Assembly: GCA_045132055.1 (NCBI GenBank)
Contig: JBGURP010000055.1
Coordinates: 1-64,000, forward strand
Direction of reading: 5' to 3'
DNA from: F23-D06 sp045132055
GTDB taxonomy: Bacteria > Bacteroidota > Bacteroidia > Bacteroidales > WCHB1-69
DNA length: 64,000 bases
The position numbers and the translations under genes were made by a program. The notes below the pieces were generated by a model. The model searched no databases. It was not told the origin of the DNA and was given only the letters and a program-made list of their open reading frames with translations. Shown here piece after piece: positions 1 to 8,408 of the stretch; the first letter of the stretch is position 1; each line of letters begins with the position of its first letter.

Positions 1-1
1 A

Positions 2-133
2 CGCATGAATGTGACGCATAACACCATATACCGCCACATCGCACGCCTCAAACAGCAGGGCCTCATCGAGCACGTCGGGGCGAACAAGACGGGAGGATAC
101 AGGATAGTGGAGAGATTAGAGATGAGAGATTAG
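2..133 (+). CDS. C-terminal end of a winged-helix DNA-binding protein (5' partial)
   Basis: The window opens inside a gene; the open frame runs to a TAG at 131-133. The visible 43 residues contain NTIYRHIARLKQQGLIEHVG followed by NKTGGYRIVE, which reads as the recognition helix and wing of a winged helix. The pattern of a helix-turn-helix ending in a GLI..VG..KTG..R wing is typical of the C-terminus of the AlbA_2/divergent AAA_4 putative transcriptional regulators common in Bacteroidales, so that is the likeliest family. The last codons (ERLEMRD) lie in the purine-rich GAGATTAGAGATGAGAGATTAG run, so a low-complexity intergenic repeat appears to supply the stop codon. The N-terminal part is outside the window, so the family call is tentative. 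Confidence 0.55.
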   Translation, partial: RMNVTHNTIYRHIARLKQQGLIEHVGANKTGGYRIVERLEMRD

Positions 134-136
134 AGA

Positions 137-197
137 ACCTCCTTTACCTCTTTCACCACCTTCACCCCATGTACCCCTTTCACCTCATGAACCCAAA
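137..197. repeat. Pyrimidine-rich intergenic run (family E)
   Basis: The stretch is made of short words such as CTTTCACC, CCCCATGTACCCC and CACCTCATGAACCC. The same words recur at 13858-13966 and 30371-30510, always between genes. No coding role is apparent. Confidence 0.6.
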
Positions 198-221
198 AGA
201 GCCGGTGCATGCACCGGCTCT
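198..221. repeat. Perfect 24-bp palindrome, possible bidirectional terminator
   Basis: The arms AGAGCCGGTGCA and TGCACCGGCTCT pair perfectly. The palindrome lies between two convergent genes (stops at 133 and 254), where a shared terminator is expected, but there is no T-tract on either side. The core GGTGCATGCACC is identical to that of the palindrome at 34974-35003, which suggests a dispersed repeat (family C). Confidence 0.6.
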
Positions 222-253
222 CCTGTATCCTGTTCACTGATCACTGTCCCCTG

Positions 254-1351
254 TTAGGCTTCTTCCTGCTTGTGAACGAGCTTGTCGTCGATGAAAATAC
301 GGCCACAGGCTTCGCACACGATGATCTTTTTGTGCAGGGCGATATCCAGCTGGCGTTGGGGCGGAATCTTGCTGAAACAACCACCGCAGGCATCACGCTC
401 AATCTTCACGATGGCCAAGCCGTTGTGCGCGTTCTTGCGGATTTTCTCAAAAGCGGTGAGCAGACGCTGGTCAACTTTGGCTTTCAACACCTCAGCCTGC
501 GCCAGAAGCTCTTCCTCCTCTTTCTCCGTGTCAGCTACAATCACTTCCAATTCGGCTTTCTTCTGCTTCAACACCTCTTCCAATTCGCCAAGCTTCTCTT
601 GAGTCTCAGCAATCAAAGCCTCTTTCTCTTCAATCTCAGCCTCGTATTTCACTTTGTGCTTCTCGGAAACCTGAATCTCCAACTTCTGGTATTCAATCTC
701 CTTGCTCAGAGATTCATACTCGCGGTTGTTGCGCACATTGTTCTGCTGCTCTTCATATTTCTTGATGGCAGCCATGGATTCTTCCTTCTTGGTGTTCTCG
801 GAGGAGATCTTCAAACGGAGGTTCTCAATCTCATCTTTGAACTTGGCAATACGCGTGCGTTTGCCTTCGCATTCGTCCTCGTTGTCGCGAATCTCTTCCG
901 GCAATTCGCCGCGGATCATGCGGATATCGTCAATCTTGGTGCAGATTTGCTGGAGATTGTATAAGGAGAGCAGTTTTTGCTCGATTGTAATCTCTTCAGA
1001 GGTGATGGTGGTGTCCTCGTGTTTCTTCACTTCCACCACACCGTCGGAGGTCTTCTCCACAGTAACTTCCTCTTCCAATGCAGCCACAACGGGTTCTTCA
1101 GCTACAGCTGCCGTCTTTTTCGCTTTGGCGGTTGACTTCTTTGCCGTCTCTTTCTTCTCAGTTTCCTTCTTTTCCGCAGTCTTCTTGGCAGCGGCTTTCT
1201 TTACGGTTTTCTTTTCAGCAGCTTCCTCTTTGACGGGTTCTTCTTTGACGGGAGTCTCTTTTACAGCGGCTTTCTTGGCCGTGGTTTTCTTGGTTTTGGG
1301 TTCTTCTGCCGGTTCAGCAACTTTTTTTTCTGTAGCTTTTTTTGTAGCCAT
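254..1351 (-). CDS. C4-type zinc-ribbon coiled-coil protein with a histone H1-like N-terminal tail
   Basis: The 365-residue product has three parts. Residues 1 to about 95 are a low-complexity Lys/Ala/Glu tail (TKKTTAKKAA, KKAAAKKTAEKK) like the basic tails of histone H1 or AlgP. Residues about 120 to 300 are a long charged coiled coil. The C-terminus is a zinc ribbon with CGGC at 322-325 and CEAC at 346-349. Coiled coil plus ribbon is the COG1579/zf-RING_7 family, found throughout Bacteroidota; a chlamydial member (CdsZ) is linked to type III secretion, but no such system is seen here. The gene starts 29 bp after nif3, a pairing common in the phylum, so the two are probably co-transcribed. 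The basic tail is longer than usual and may bind nucleic acid (inference). Confidence 0.85.
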   Translation of the reverse strand: MATKKATEKKVAEPAEEPKTKKTTAKKAAVKETPVKEEPVKEEAAEKKTVKKAAAKKTAEKKETEKKETAKKSTAKAKKTAAVAEEPVVAALEEEVTVEKTSDGVVEVKKHEDTTITSEEITIEQKLLSLYNLQQICTKIDDIRMIRGELPEEIRDNEDECEGKRTRIAKFKDEIENLRLKISSENTKKEESMAAIKKYEEQQNNVRNNREYESLSKEIEYQKLEIQVSEKHKVKYEAEIEEKEALIAETQEKLGELEEVLKQKKAELEVIVADTEKEEEELLAQAEVLKAKVDQRLLTAFEKIRKNAHNGLAIVKIERDACGGCFSKIPPQRQLDIALHKKIIVCEACGRIFIDDKLVHKQEEA

Positions 1352-1380
1352 ACTATTTTAACTGTTTGATTATCAAATAT

Positions 1381-2175
1381 CTATAAATATAAAACTTCTA
1401 AATTGTCCATTTTAGAAATTGAGGCGGCAAAGGTAGTAAATTTTTCTTTTAATGCCTTATAAATTATTTCTTTAATAAAAAACTCCCCTTCATAATGTCC
1501 GATGTCCGCGATGAGCATCTCATTTTCGGCTTTGAAGAAGTCGTGATACTTGATGTCGCCCGACACGTAGGCATCAGCTCCGGCGCGTAGTGCGTCTTCA
1601 ATGAACGAGGCGCCGCCACCGCCGCAAACGGCCACTGTCTCAATGGTTTTTGCTGGATCGCCATGATAGCGGATCACCTGCAAGGCCATCTTCTCCTTCA
1701 CGTAGCGCAGGAAGTCGGTCATGGCCATCGGCTGGGGGAGCTTGCCGATACGGCCCAAGCCATTGCGTTCAGCCATGCCGTCGGCCGCCGAAGGCACCAG
1801 CACGCGTACATCACGCAAACCCAGTTTCTCGGCAAACACGTCGTTGCCGCCGCCTTCCGCGCTGTCAATGTTGGTGTGCATGGAGTATAGCACCATGTCG
1901 TGGCGCAGTGCCTTGCAAATCACCTTGCCCACGCGGTTGGTGGGTTCTATCTTGCAGATGCCGCGCTTTAGCATCAGCGGATGGTGCGAAATCACGAGGT
2001 TGGCCCCCATGGCCAATGCCTCCTCAATCACTTTCTCCGACATCTCGAAACACACGAGCGCACCACTGATCTCCTGTTCCACATCACCGCACTGCACTCC
2101 ACAATTGTCAAAATCCTCCTGCAAACAAAGAGGAAAACGCGATTCCAGATACTGTATTACTTCTTTGATTTTCAT
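1381..2175 (-). CDS. Nif3-like dinuclear metal-centre protein
   Basis: This is a Nif3/YbgI/DUF34 family protein of 264 residues. Visible hallmarks are DNCGVQCGD near the N-terminus, the metal-binding ISHHPLM, SMHTNIDSA, and the C-terminal CGGGGASFIEDA...ADAYVSGDIKYHDF and DIGHYEGEFF. These supply the histidines and acids that hold two metal ions in the toroidal hexamer. It lacks the PII-like insert found in longer relatives. I chose ATG 2175 because homologues start near MKIKEVIQ and because a -7 box lies at 2193-2200; a longer open frame to 2265 would begin inside a repeat. The family's reaction remains unsettled (GTP cyclohydrolase-like or metal-related roles have been proposed). Confidence 0.9.
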   Translation of the reverse strand: MKIKEVIQYLESRFPLCLQEDFDNCGVQCGDVEQEISGALVCFEMSEKVIEEALAMGANLVISHHPLMLKRGICKIEPTNRVGKVICKALRHDMVLYSMHTNIDSAEGGGNDVFAEKLGLRDVRVLVPSAADGMAERNGLGRIGKLPQPMAMTDFLRYVKEKMALQVIRYHGDPAKTIETVAVCGGGGASFIEDALRAGADAYVSGDIKYHDFFKAENEMLIADIGHYEGEFFIKEIIYKALKEKFTTFAASISKMDNLEVLYL

Positions 2176-2192
2176 ACTGCCAATTTTTTTTG

Positions 2193-2200
2193 CAAAGATA
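2193..2200 (-). promoter_or_regulatory. -7 box TATCTTTG for nif3
   Basis: The plus strand reads CAAAGATA, so the minus strand has TATCTTTG, the Bacteroidota TAnnTTTG box, 18 bp before the chosen nif3 start. Confidence 0.65.
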
Positions 2201-2224
2201 AAGGTTTTTTGTTTTGAATTGTGG

Positions 2225-2335
2225 AGAATGTGCCGGAGGCACAACATTCTAATAACCCCGCACAAGCGCGACAGCGCGCAGTGTGGGGAGATACGGATGC
2301 ATGGCGTGCTATGCGTGCAGAAAGCACGCCACTAT
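2225..2335. repeat. Left arm of a 111-bp inverted repeat flanking the oxidoreductase gene (family B unit)
   Basis: Positions 2225-2299 match the reverse complement of 4209-4283 at 74 of 75 positions. The match continues with small differences to 2335 and 4172. The arm contains a GTGCCggaGGCAC hairpin, the linker ATTCTAATAACCCC, a GCACAAGCGCG/CGCGCAGTGTGG hairpin and a GCGTGCagaaaGCACGC hairpin. Confidence 0.85.
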
Positions 2336-2440
2336 GATCAGTCGCGTACCTCCGGCACGCTTGCCTTAGATTTCGGCACAACTACCCCACACAGCAAGCT
2401 GTGCGGGGTTATTAGAATAGCGTGCTTCCAGCACGCTACG
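2336..2440. repeat. Second, head-to-head family B repeat unit
   Basis: A further unit in the opposite orientation contains the CCCCACACAGCAAGCTGTGCGGGG hairpin at about 2384-2407, the linker TTATTAGAAT, and a GCGTGCttccaGCACGC hairpin at about 2420-2436. It fills the rest of the gap up to the oxidoreductase stop codon. Confidence 0.75.
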
Positions 2441-2455
2441 ATTCTGAATTCTCAA

Positions 2456-4126
2456 TTATTTGTTGTGTCTCCCCACCAGCCGGTAGGTCTTCATGCCGCC
2501 GATGAGGTTATAGACGTTATCAAATCCCGATTGCATAAGGATACGGGAGGCCACGTATCCGCGCAGACCCACTTCGCAGAACACCACCGTCTTCTTGTCC
2601 GGCTCGATGTCTTCCAAAAACTCGCGGAGTTCATCCACAGGATAATTCTCTGCACTCTCAATGCTGCCAGCTTTGAATTCCTGAATTTCGCGTACATCGA
2701 TGAGGTTGAAATCTTCCTTGTTGTCTATCATTTCATCCAGTTCCGCTGCTTGGATGGGGTTCATCAAGTGGGAGAGGATGTTTTCGGCCACCATGCCAGC
2801 GAACATCACGGGGCTTTTGGCGGAGCCGTAAGGCGGGGCGTAGGCGTGCTCGCTGTTCACCAGGTCGAAGATTGTGCCCTGGTGCTTGAGGAGCAGTGAA
2901 AACACGTCAATCTGCTTATCGACATTCTGCGTGCCGACCGCTTGCGCGCCCAAGATGCGTCCAGTTTCGGGGCAGAAGTTGAGTTTCAGATGGATGGGTT
3001 GACCGCCGGGGTAGTAGGTGGCGTGGGGCGCGGGGTGTGTAATGACCGTCTGATAAGCTATGCCAGCCTTTTGCAAAGCCGCTTCCGAGAGGCCCGTGCT
3101 GGCGGCGGTCAGGTCAAAGATTTTGGCGATGGCCGTGGCTACGGAGCCTTGGTATTGGACAGATTCGGGATAGACCATGTTCATGGCCGCGGTGCGCGCC
3201 TGCAGGTTGGCGGGTCCGGCCAGGAAGTTGCAATAGGGTTTGCCCGTCACGGGGTGCGGAAACTCGATGGCATCGCCCACCGCGAAGATGCACTCATCGG
3301 AGGTTTGCAGGTACTCGTTTACCCAGATGCCACCCGCCTCGCCGATCTTGAGACCGCAGGCTTTGGCAAGCGCCGTGTTGGGACGCACGCCGATGCTCAA
3401 AATGGCCAAGTCGCAGGACAATTGAGTATTGTCTTCCAACTTCACGGTCAGATTGCCGTCCTGTTCTTGAAACGCACTCAGACCGTTTTGCGTGATGACG
3501 TGGACACCCTTGTCCTGAAGATGTTGCTGCACGATGGCCGCCATGGGCCAGTCCAGTGGAGTGAGCACGTGGTCGGCTTTCTCCACCACGGTGACCGCGT
3601 AGCCGATTTTGCTCAGGTTTTCCGCCATCTCCAAGCCGATGAATCCGCCACCGATGATGACAGCGGCAGCATTGTCGTGCATTTTGTCGATAGCCTGCAT
3701 CTTAATTTGGTCGCAGTCGCTGACATTGCGCAGCGTGAAAATGTTAGGCAGGTCAATGCCCTCAATGGCAGGTTTGATAGGTTCTGCGCCAGGCGAAAGC
3801 AGCAGGATGTCATAGTCCTCTTCGTACTCCTTACCGTTGCGCAGGTTTTTTACGGAAACGGTCTTGCGATCGCGGTTGATGGACGTCACCTCGTTCAGCG
3901 TGCGCACGTCCGCGTCGTAGCGGTTGCCGAACGAAACAGGCGTTTGCAAAAAGAGTTTTTTCCGGTCCTCAATGGTATTGCCGATATAGTAGGGCAGTCC
4001 GCAGTTGGCGTAGGAGATGTATTCGCCTTTCTCGAACAGCACAATCTCTGCGTCTTCGTTTATTCTTTTCAGTCTGGCCGCTGCCGAAGCGCCTCCGGCC
4101 ACACCGCCGATAATCACGTACTTCAT
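2456..4126 (-). CDS. CoA-disulfide reductase-like FAD/NAD(P)H oxidoreductase with C-terminal rhodanese domain
   Basis: The 556-residue protein belongs to the CoADR/NADH oxidase/persulfide reductase group. It has an N-terminal FAD-binding IIGGVAGGASAA (5-16), the redox cysteine in YISYANCGLPYYIG (Cys42), a second nucleotide-binding VIIGGGFIGLEMAE (about 156-169), a dimerisation domain, and a C-terminal rhodanese (about 465-556) with active-site CEVGLRG (Cys517). The fusion architecture is that of CoADR-RHD enzymes, which reduce CoA disulfides, CoA persulfides or polysulfides using NAD(P)H in the cytoplasm. I chose ATG 4126 because the FAD motif starts there and a -7 box lies at 4150-4157; an upstream ATG at 4201 falls in the flanking repeat. 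The gene sits alone between the two arms of a long inverted repeat. Confidence 0.92.
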   Translation of the reverse strand: MKYVIIGGVAGGASAAARLKRINEDAEIVLFEKGEYISYANCGLPYYIGNTIEDRKKLFLQTPVSFGNRYDADVRTLNEVTSINRDRKTVSVKNLRNGKEYEEDYDILLLSPGAEPIKPAIEGIDLPNIFTLRNVSDCDQIKMQAIDKMHDNAAAVIIGGGFIGLEMAENLSKIGYAVTVVEKADHVLTPLDWPMAAIVQQHLQDKGVHVITQNGLSAFQEQDGNLTVKLEDNTQLSCDLAILSIGVRPNTALAKACGLKIGEAGGIWVNEYLQTSDECIFAVGDAIEFPHPVTGKPYCNFLAGPANLQARTAAMNMVYPESVQYQGSVATAIAKIFDLTAASTGLSEAALQKAGIAYQTVITHPAPHATYYPGGQPIHLKLNFCPETGRILGAQAVGTQNVDKQIDVFSLLLKHQGTIFDLVNSEHAYAPPYGSAKSPVMFAGMVAENILSHLMNPIQAAELDEMIDNKEDFNLIDVREIQEFKAGSIESAENYPVDELREFLEDIEPDKKTVVFCEVGLRGYVASRILMQSGFDNVYNLIGGMKTYRLVGRHNK

Positions 4127-4149
4127 AATGGTGGGGTTTAAATGAGGTG

Positions 4150-4157
4150 CAAAAATA
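4150..4157 (-). promoter_or_regulatory. -7 box TATTTTTG for the CoADR-like gene
   Basis: The plus strand reads CAAAAATA, 24 bp upstream of the chosen start. It lies just inside the right arm of the inverted repeat, so promoter and gene would move or invert together. Confidence 0.6.
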
Positions 4158-4171
4158 CGAAAGAATTCAAA

Positions 4172-4283
4172 ATAGTGGCGTGCTTTCAGCACGCATATCA
4201 TGTTATTTCATCCGTATCTCCCCACACTGCGCGCTGTCGCGCTTGTGCGGGGTTATTAGAATGTTGTGCCTTCGGCACATTCT
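4172..4283. repeat. Right arm of the inverted repeat flanking the oxidoreductase gene (family B unit)
   Basis: This is the reverse complement of 2225-2335 with few differences. In this orientation it reads GCGTGCtttcaGCACGC, a CCCCACACTGCGCGC/GCGCTTGTGCGGGG hairpin, TTATTAGAATG, and GTGCCttcGGCAC. Confidence 0.85.
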
Positions 4284-4304
4284 GGGAAAATCAAAAAAAA
4301 CAAC

Positions 4305-4312
4305 TATTTTTG
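4305..4312 (+). promoter_or_regulatory. -7 box TATTTTTG for mrp
   Basis: TATTTTTG followed by GCAGCC lies 30 bp before the mrp ATG. Confidence 0.65.
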
Positions 4313-4341
4313 CAGCCCAAAACTAAAAACAACAACTTTTT

Positions 4342-5163
4342 ATGGCAGAATGTAATCACGACTGCGGACATTGCAGTCAATCGACTTGTGAACAGAGAGA
4401 TTTGCGTGAAAAACCGAATCCCAAAAGCAATATCAAGAAAGTCATCGGCATTGTGAGCGGCAAAGGCGGCGTGGGCAAGAGCTCCGTCACTTCGCTATTG
4501 GCCGTGCAATTGCGCCGCAAGGGCTATCGCGTGGGCATCCTCGACGCCGACATCACCGGCCCTTCCATTCCCAAAATGTTCAACCTCCACACCATCGTCG
4601 GCGGCACGCAAGACGGCGTCATCCCGGCTGAAACCAAAACCGGCATCCAGGTCATCTCGGCCAACCTGCTGACCGATGACGAGAAAACGCCCGTCATCTG
4701 GCGCGGTCCCCTCGTGGCTGGCATGGTGAAACAGTTCTGGACAGAGGTGATTTGGGAAAATATTGATTTCCTGTTGGTTGACATGCCTCCCGGCACCGGC
4801 GATGTGCCCCTCACCGTGTTCCAAAGCATGGCCGTGGATGGCATCATCATGGTGACCTCCCCGCAAGACCTGGTTTCCCTCATCGTGAGCAAAGCTGTGA
4901 ACATGGCCGGCATGATGAACATCCCTGTTCTAGGTTTGGTGGAAAACTACAGCTACATCAAATGTCCGCACTGCGGCGAGAAAATCAACGTGTTCGGCAC
5001 CAGCCACGCCGAAGAGGTGGCCAAAGAGTTCAACCTCAAGCTGCTGGCCCAGATGCCTATCGACTCCAACCTGGCACAATTGGCCGACAAGGGTGAAATC
5101 GAAAATGCCGAAGTGGATTATCTTGACAACGTCGTCGATACGCTCGAAAGTCTGGAGGCCTAA
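4342..5163 (+). CDS. mrp: Mrp/NBP35-type P-loop ATPase, Fe-S cluster carrier
   Basis: The 273-residue protein binds and transfers Fe-S clusters to apoproteins in the cytoplasm and uses ATP. It has the deviant Walker A GKGGVGKSS (about 40-48), ILDADITGPSIPKMF, VDMPPGTGDVPLT, and a CPHC pair at 208-211 that bridges the cluster in the dimer. The N-terminus carries four cysteines (4, 8, 11, 16), reminiscent of the N-terminal ferredoxin-like motif of eukaryotic NBP35; many bacterial Mrp proteins have a DUF59 domain there instead. The gene stands alone with its own promoter, between the repeat to its left and a convergent TonB receptor gene to its right. Confidence 0.92.
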   Translation: MAECNHDCGHCSQSTCEQRDLREKPNPKSNIKKVIGIVSGKGGVGKSSVTSLLAVQLRRKGYRVGILDADITGPSIPKMFNLHTIVGGTQDGVIPAETKTGIQVISANLLTDDEKTPVIWRGPLVAGMVKQFWTEVIWENIDFLLVDMPPGTGDVPLTVFQSMAVDGIIMVTSPQDLVSLIVSKAVNMAGMMNIPVLGLVENYSYIKCPHCGEKINVFGTSHAEEVAKEFNLKLLAQMPIDSNLAQLADKGEIENAEVDYLDNVVDTLESLEA

Positions 5164-5180
5164 CCTGTCTATTCTCTTTT

Positions 5181-7226
5181 CTAAAACTCAAAACTGATAC
5201 GCCCGCGAATTCCGAAGCCCTGCATGGGATAGTTTCGGATGATGGAATAATTCTTGTTGGCGAGGTTCAGGAACTCAATCTTGAAGCCGAGTTTGGTGCT
5301 TTTGATTGGGTACTCGTGACCGATAGTAATGCTGTGATCCACATAGCCAGACACCTCGTTGGCGGGAATGTTCTCGCCCAAGGAATAGCGTTTGCCGCAC
5401 AGAATCGTGGCATACGTTATGGTGAACCACGGTGTTTCCAACCCCACGCTGGTAGAGCCCGACCACACAGGCGTGTATGGAATCTGGTGGTTAAAAGTCT
5501 TATCCAGCGGACTGGTGCGATCCACGGCCTTCTGATAGGTACCATTGCCATTGAAACGCAGATAATAGTGCTTCACAAACTGATACTCCAAGTTAGCGTT
5601 TAGTTCTGCGCCGGCAATCCATACTGTGCCGTAGTTGAGCATGGTCCAGGAGAAGAGGTTGTGCGAGGGAAAAGCCACAATTTTATCCTTCACGATATTG
5701 AAATAACCGTCCAGAGAAGCGGAAAGATAGACTTTGCCCGCTGCCAGATGTTGTTGCTCCAGCACGGCGCCCAGATTCCACTGATGTGTTTTTTCCGGCT
5801 CCAAATTGAGATTGCCCACTTCGCGGTAATAGAGGTCATTGAAGGTGGGCATCCGGAAGATGTTCTTGTAGAACGCCCTGAGGGTAACCGCCTCTTTGAG
5901 CCGCACCGAGGCGCTGACCGCCGGAGAGAGGTGCAGGTAGTTCTTGCCCAACTGTTCGCCCTGCGACATATTGTTGACCGTAGTGAACAGCAGATTGCCC
6001 ACGATGGAAAAAATCTTCTTTCCGCCACGCACCGACAGCGAAGTCATGGACGTGAACCGCGCAGGGTTTGTATATTCCATCGTACTGGAATTGAGCTGAT
6101 TATAAAACAAATCATTGGCTACCGACACGGAAAAGTCGATGTCTTTGTCTTTTTTCGGAAGCGTATAACAGACCACATTCGTCAGATAGCCTTCGTACTG
6201 CCGATATTCATTGTCCAGTTTCCCTTCCTCATTCAGGTATTCAGGGTCCAAATAGCGTGTGTAGTCGTAGTTGAACTTGCCACCCACCTGATATCGCCAG
6301 CCTTTGCCAAAGTGGTGGTAGTATTGCGCTTGCGCGAAGGTGTTCCGGTTCCAAAGCCTTTGAGAGGAGTTGAGATTGTAAAACACTGTGGCAGAAGGTA
6401 ATCCGCGCTCCGAATCATAGTAATACCACTTCACCAACAGTCGCTGATTGGCGTTGAAGCTGACCTTGACGTTGGCCTCCGCGTTGATGGCCGAAATATC
6501 TGTGTTTTGTCTCCGCTCGCGAGAGACGCTGTCGGTAATTCCGCCATAATGCAAAATGTAGGGATACTCGCCCTTGGAGTAGGTGTAGTTGGCCGACAGA
6601 TTCCACAACACGTAGCGGTCGCTTTGCTTCTTGCTTTTGATGAGATTTTCAAGAAACAGCTGCGGAGAAATGAGGCCATACATGCCTGCGGTAAGCGCCA
6701 CCTTTACTTTCAGTGGCTTGGAAGGAAAAATATTTGTGGTATTGATATTCAATAAGTTACTGAAAGAAAAAAGACGGGAAGGCTTGAAGATGTCCAAATC
6801 CAAACCCGTGGTCAGGTTCAGACTACCGACATTGTCCAAGGTGAGCTTGCCCAAGTCGATTTGGCCGGTTTGGCAGTCGGTGAGGGCCATGCCGTCGTAG
6901 GCCACGCCCGTGTGCTGTGAGCCCAGCCCACGCACGGAGACCGTCTTCATACCTCCGGTGCCCCCATAATCCTTGACCACCACGCCAGACATGTATTTCA
7001 AAGCGTCAGACAATTGCAACGCCGGCAGATTCTCGATTTGATGCACGGTGAGGGTTTGCACGGCGGCGGGACTCGCTTCAATCTTGGAGTACCAGCCTCC
7101 AATTTGTACCTCCGGCAGCCACTGCGCAGGCTTATCGGCGGTATCGCTTTGCGCCGAAGCACGGGCTACACAAAAAAAGACAATCAACCCTGCCAACGCA
7201 AGCCCGATTGTCCATTTTTGTCTCAT
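5181..7226 (-). CDS. TonB-dependent outer-membrane receptor
   Basis: The 681-residue protein has a signal peptide (1 to about 25, ending RASAQ), a plug domain (LSDALKYMSGVVVKDYGG, VSVRGLG, GVAYDGMALTD) and a 22-strand-type barrel ending in the terminal aromatic GRISFEF. It lacks the N-terminal carboxypeptidase-like domain of SusC proteins and no SusD gene follows, so it more likely imports a small chelate (iron complex, cobalamin or other metal) than a glycan. The substrate cannot be read from the sequence. The start lies 20 bp beyond the manC stop codon, so it may be read through from pgk and manC. Confidence 0.88.
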   Translation of the reverse strand: MRQKWTIGLALAGLIVFFCVARASAQSDTADKPAQWLPEVQIGGWYSKIEASPAAVQTLTVHQIENLPALQLSDALKYMSGVVVKDYGGTGGMKTVSVRGLGSQHTGVAYDGMALTDCQTGQIDLGKLTLDNVGSLNLTTGLDLDIFKPSRLFSFSNLLNINTTNIFPSKPLKVKVALTAGMYGLISPQLFLENLIKSKKQSDRYVLWNLSANYTYSKGEYPYILHYGGITDSVSRERRQNTDISAINAEANVKVSFNANQRLLVKWYYYDSERGLPSATVFYNLNSSQRLWNRNTFAQAQYYHHFGKGWRYQVGGKFNYDYTRYLDPEYLNEEGKLDNEYRQYEGYLTNVVCYTLPKKDKDIDFSVSVANDLFYNQLNSSTMEYTNPARFTSMTSLSVRGGKKIFSIVGNLLFTTVNNMSQGEQLGKNYLHLSPAVSASVRLKEAVTLRAFYKNIFRMPTFNDLYYREVGNLNLEPEKTHQWNLGAVLEQQHLAAGKVYLSASLDGYFNIVKDKIVAFPSHNLFSWTMLNYGTVWIAGAELNANLEYQFVKHYYLRFNGNGTYQKAVDRTSPLDKTFNHQIPYTPVWSGSTSVGLETPWFTITYATILCGKRYSLGENIPANEVSGYVDHSITIGHEYPIKSTKLGFKIEFLNLANKNYSIIRNYPMQGFGIRGRISFEF

Positions 7227-7246
7227 ATAGTGACTTTAATTACCTG

Positions 7247-8341
7247 TTATACAAATTTATTGCCGAAATCAACCTGCACATTGGCCACATATTGCCGAAT
7301 TTGCTGCTCTTCTGACTTCTTGCAAATCAGCAGCACATCGCCATTGTCCACCACGATGTAATCCTCCAAACCCTGGACCACCACCACTTTGTTCTTGGGT
7401 GCGTTGATGATGCAACGGTTGGTGTCGTAAGTCTTGACATGATTGCCCGTGATGGCATTGCGGTTCTGATCCTTCTTGCGCAACTCATACAAAGAGCCCC
7501 ATGTGCCCAAGTCAGACCAGCCGAACTCGGCGGCATACACTTTCACGTTCTTGGCCTTCTCCATAACGCCATAGTCGATGGAGATGTTCTTGCAAATCTG
7601 ATAAATCTGATCTACAAATTCTCTCTCTTTGTCCGTGTTGAACAACTCCTCTCCCTGCTTGAACAGGTCGTTAACCTCGGGAAGATATTGTTCGAAAGCC
7701 TTTTCAATGGATTTCAGCGACCACATGAAGATACCGGCATTCCAGAGAAAATCACCACTTTCCAAAAAGCTCTTAGCCATCGCTAACTCCGGTTTCTCTG
7801 TAAAGGTCTTCACTGCATAGATGGTGGCATTCTTGTCATAACTCTTGTCCTCATCGTATTGGATGTAGCCATAACCCGTGTTGGGCGAAGAGGGACGAAT
7901 GCCGATGGTGAGCAGCCAGTCGTTCGACGACACCGCGTCAAGACCCTGCTCAATCACGCGGGTGAAAACGTCTTCTTTCAGAATCACATGGTCGGATGGA
8001 GCCACTACGATGACGGCATCGGGGTTCTGCTTCTTGATCTTGTAGTTGGCATACGCGATGCACGGCGCCGTGTTGCGACGGTAGGGTTCCAAAATCACCT
8101 GCTCTTCCGAAATCTCCGGAAGCTGCTCCAACGTGATGTCTCTGTAGTTTTTGCTGGTAACGATATAGATGTTTTCCTTCGGACAAATCTGGGTAAAACG
8201 ATGAAACGTCTTCTGAATCAAAGTTTGGCCCTCGCCGAGAATGTCAATGAACTGCTTGGGGGTTTTGCTGTTGCTCATCGGCCAGAAACGGGCACCGATG
8301 CCACCAGCCATGATGACGCAATAATAATTGGGGTTAATCAT
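7247..8341 (-). CDS. manC: Mannose-1-phosphate guanylyltransferase (GDP-mannose pyrophosphorylase)
   Basis: The 364-residue enzyme makes GDP-mannose from mannose-1-phosphate and GTP for surface polysaccharide and glycan synthesis. It has the signature VIMAGGIGARFWPMS and PKQF (about 9-28), VVAPSDHVI, GYIQY and EKP, and the nucleotidyltransferase fold runs to the end. There is no C-terminal phosphomannose isomerase domain, so it is the short form. I chose ATG 8341 because the signature must begin close to the N-terminus; a longer frame to 8386 runs into the palindrome at 8366-8395. It lies downstream of pgk. Confidence 0.9.
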   Translation of the reverse strand: MINPNYYCVIMAGGIGARFWPMSNSKTPKQFIDILGEGQTLIQKTFHRFTQICPKENIYIVTSKNYRDITLEQLPEISEEQVILEPYRRNTAPCIAYANYKIKKQNPDAVIVVAPSDHVILKEDVFTRVIEQGLDAVSSNDWLLTIGIRPSSPNTGYGYIQYDEDKSYDKNATIYAVKTFTEKPELAMAKSFLESGDFLWNAGIFMWSLKSIEKAFEQYLPEVNDLFKQGEELFNTDKEREFVDQIYQICKNISIDYGVMEKAKNVKVYAAEFGWSDLGTWGSLYELRKKDQNRNAITGNHVKTYDTNRCIINAPKNKVVVVQGLEDYIVVDNGDVLLICKKSEEQQIRQYVANVQVDFGNKFV

Positions 8342-8365
8342 AGATATTATTTGATTTTTGTTTGT

Positions 8366-8395
8366 TGTAGAGACGCGCCATGGCACGTCTCTACA
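8366..8395. repeat. Family C palindrome
   Basis: Outer arms TGTAGAGACG and CGTCTCTACA enclose GCCATGGC with one mismatched pair. It lies between the pgk stop and the manC start. The central 25 bp are identical to 13900-13924. Confidence 0.8.
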
Positions 8396-8408
8396 GGTAC
8401 AACATTAT

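Noticed and set aside
198..221. The perfect palindrome near the left edge as a certain terminator
   Set aside because: It lies between convergent genes but lacks a U-tract on either strand, so it is listed as a repeat with possible terminator function only.
5181..7226. The TonB-dependent receptor as part of a polysaccharide utilisation locus
   Set aside because: There is no SusD-like gene, glycoside hydrolase or carboxypeptidase-like N-terminal domain nearby; neighbours are housekeeping genes.
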